Assembly (NCBI GenBank): GCA_012511085.1
Contig: JAAZGU010000103.1
Coordinates: 1-6,968 of the forward strand
Length of the DNA stretch: 6,968 nt
Reading direction: 5' to 3'
From: Erysipelothrix sp.
GTDB lineage: Bacteria > Bacillota_I > Bacilli_A > Erysipelotrichales > Erysipelotrichaceae
How positions within the stretch are numbered: position 1 is the stretch's first letter; the number at the start of each line of letters is the position of its first letter. Shown piece after piece: positions 6,111 to 6,968 of the stretch. A program made the position numbers and the translations under genes. The notes under the pieces were generated by a model. It was not told the origin of the DNA, did no database searches, and was given only the letters and a program-made list of their open reading frames with translations.

Positions 6111-6968
6111 AATCATTCAAAAAGTTCAGTATCTTGTTAATGGCTTTACTTTTATTGGGAGCATGTCAGCAACCAAACAACAACACAAACTTCGAAGATG
6201 ATAAATTAAAAGTTGTCACCTCTTTTACACTCTTAGCTGATTTGGTGATCCAAATTGGACAAGATTATGTTAGTGTTTATAATTTAGTGCCCACCGGCAC
6301 CGATCCTCATGATTACGAGCCATTACCACAAGACACTAAAGCCGCAACGGATGCAGATGTGCTTATCTACAATGGTTTAAATCTTGAAGGTGGAACATCG
6401 GGTTGGTTTTTCAAACTTATCAACAGTGTTAAACAAAATAAAAGTCGTGTTTTTGAAGTGAGTGATGGTGTAGAACCCATGTACTTAAAAGCTGGACAAA
6501 AGGATGAACAAATCAATCCCCATGCTTTTTTAGACCCGCAAGTTGGAATCATCATGGTCAACAATATTTTAAACATTCTACTTGAAGTTGATCCAGACCA
6601 TGAAATTCAATATCGAAACAATGCTTTTATCTATCTGGAAAAGTTAGAAGCCATTCACCAACAATATCAAGAGAAAATTAATGCATTACCTGAAAATCAC
6701 CGTGTGTTTACCGCTAGTGAGCATGCTTTTCAATACATGACTGAACGCTACGGATTAGAACATTTATATATTTGGGAAATCGATACGGATGAGATTGGAA
6801 CGCCGCAACAAATACGGCAACTTATCGATCAATTAAAAATGAAGCAACCACCTGTTTTATTTTTAGAATCTAATGTCCAAACCAAACCAATGGAACAAGT
6901 TTCCAAGGAAACTGGTATTCCCATTTATCCAGTTAAAATCTACGCCGATGAAATCGGACAAAAGGGAA
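6107..6968 (+). CDS. mntC: Metal-binding lipoprotein of the Mn/Fe ABC importer (3' end cut by the window)
   Basis: The frame is open from the ATG at 6107 to the window edge: 287 complete codons and no stop. Family members are usually about 305-310 residues, so roughly 20-25 are missing. A lysine-rich n-region and hydrophobic core lead to a lipobox LGAC (17-20), so C20 should be lipidated and the protein held on the outer face of the membrane. The four cluster A-I metal ligands can be placed: H68 (DPHDYEP), H139 (NPHAFLDP), E205 (TASEHAF) and D281 (YADEIG). Glu at the third position, rather than the His of ZnuA/AdcA zinc proteins, and the absence of a His-rich loop point to Mn2+ or Fe2+. SD AAGGAG (6096-6101) is five bases from the start, and the ATGA overlap couples it to the permease. 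It delivers metal to that permease. Mn versus Fe cannot be decided from sequence. Confidence 0.92.
   Translation, partial: MKSFKKFSILLMALLLLGACQQPNNNTNFEDDKLKVVTSFTLLADLVIQIGQDYVSVYNLVPTGTDPHDYEPLPQDTKAATDADVLIYNGLNLEGGTSGWFFKLINSVKQNKSRVFEVSDGVEPMYLKAGQKDEQINPHAFLDPQVGIIMVNNILNILLEVDPDHEIQYRNNAFIYLEKLEAIHQQYQEKINALPENHRVFTASEHAFQYMTERYGLEHLYIWEIDTDEIGTPQQIRQLIDQLKMKQPPVLFLESNVQTKPMEQVSKETGIPIYPVKIYADEIGQKG

Noticed and set aside
6367..6576. Minus-strand frame of 69 codons
   Set aside because: It lies wholly opposite the binding-protein gene, whose lipobox and metal ligands are intact; it has no family features of its own.

Overview
This window looks like chromosomal DNA from a low-GC Gram-positive bacterium (Bacillota; an Erysipelotrichia- or Bacilli-like host is possible, but this is inference). 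The DNA is visibly AT-rich, Shine-Dalgarno (SD) sites of the AAGGAG type precede most genes, and the binding protein is a lipoprotein rather than a periplasmic protein. TGG encodes Trp and TGA is used as a stop, so this is not the Mycoplasma code. No mobile elements, CRISPR arrays, tRNAs or rRNAs were seen.

Layout. (1) Positions 29-970, minus strand: a CcdA/DsbD-like polytopic membrane protein with two membrane-embedded cysteines. It ends in a hairpin terminator that overlaps its stop codon. (2) Positions 971-1112: a divergent promoter region. (3) Positions 1113-2723 and 2720-4366, plus strand: two half-transporter genes overlapping by ATGA, which probably form a heterodimeric ABC exporter with an unknown substrate. 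(4) Positions 4367-4519: a compact regulatory gap holding the exporter terminator, a promoter whose -35 lies inside the terminator stem, a DtxR/MntR-like inverted repeat over the -10, and an oddly placed strong SD. (5) Positions 4520 to the window end: a manganese/iron-type (cluster A-I) ABC importer in the order ATPase, permease, lipoprotein binding protein. The last gene is cut by the window edge.

How the genes work together. The last three genes form one import system: a lipid-anchored binding protein captures Mn2+ (or Fe2+) with a His-His-Glu-Asp site, passes it to the membrane channel, and the ATPase drives uptake. The inverted repeat over its promoter suggests metal-dependent repression by a DtxR-family regulator encoded elsewhere. 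The left half combines a predicted thiol-electron carrier with a divergently transcribed exporter pair. A shared role in extracytoplasmic redox or thiol balance is possible but unproven.

Nothing here is clearly a new kind of system. The points most worth a second look are the mnt-type promoter and leader (operator, terminator/promoter overlap, SD 30 bases from the start codon, micro-ORF) and the unexplained pairing of the CcdA-like protein with the exporter.
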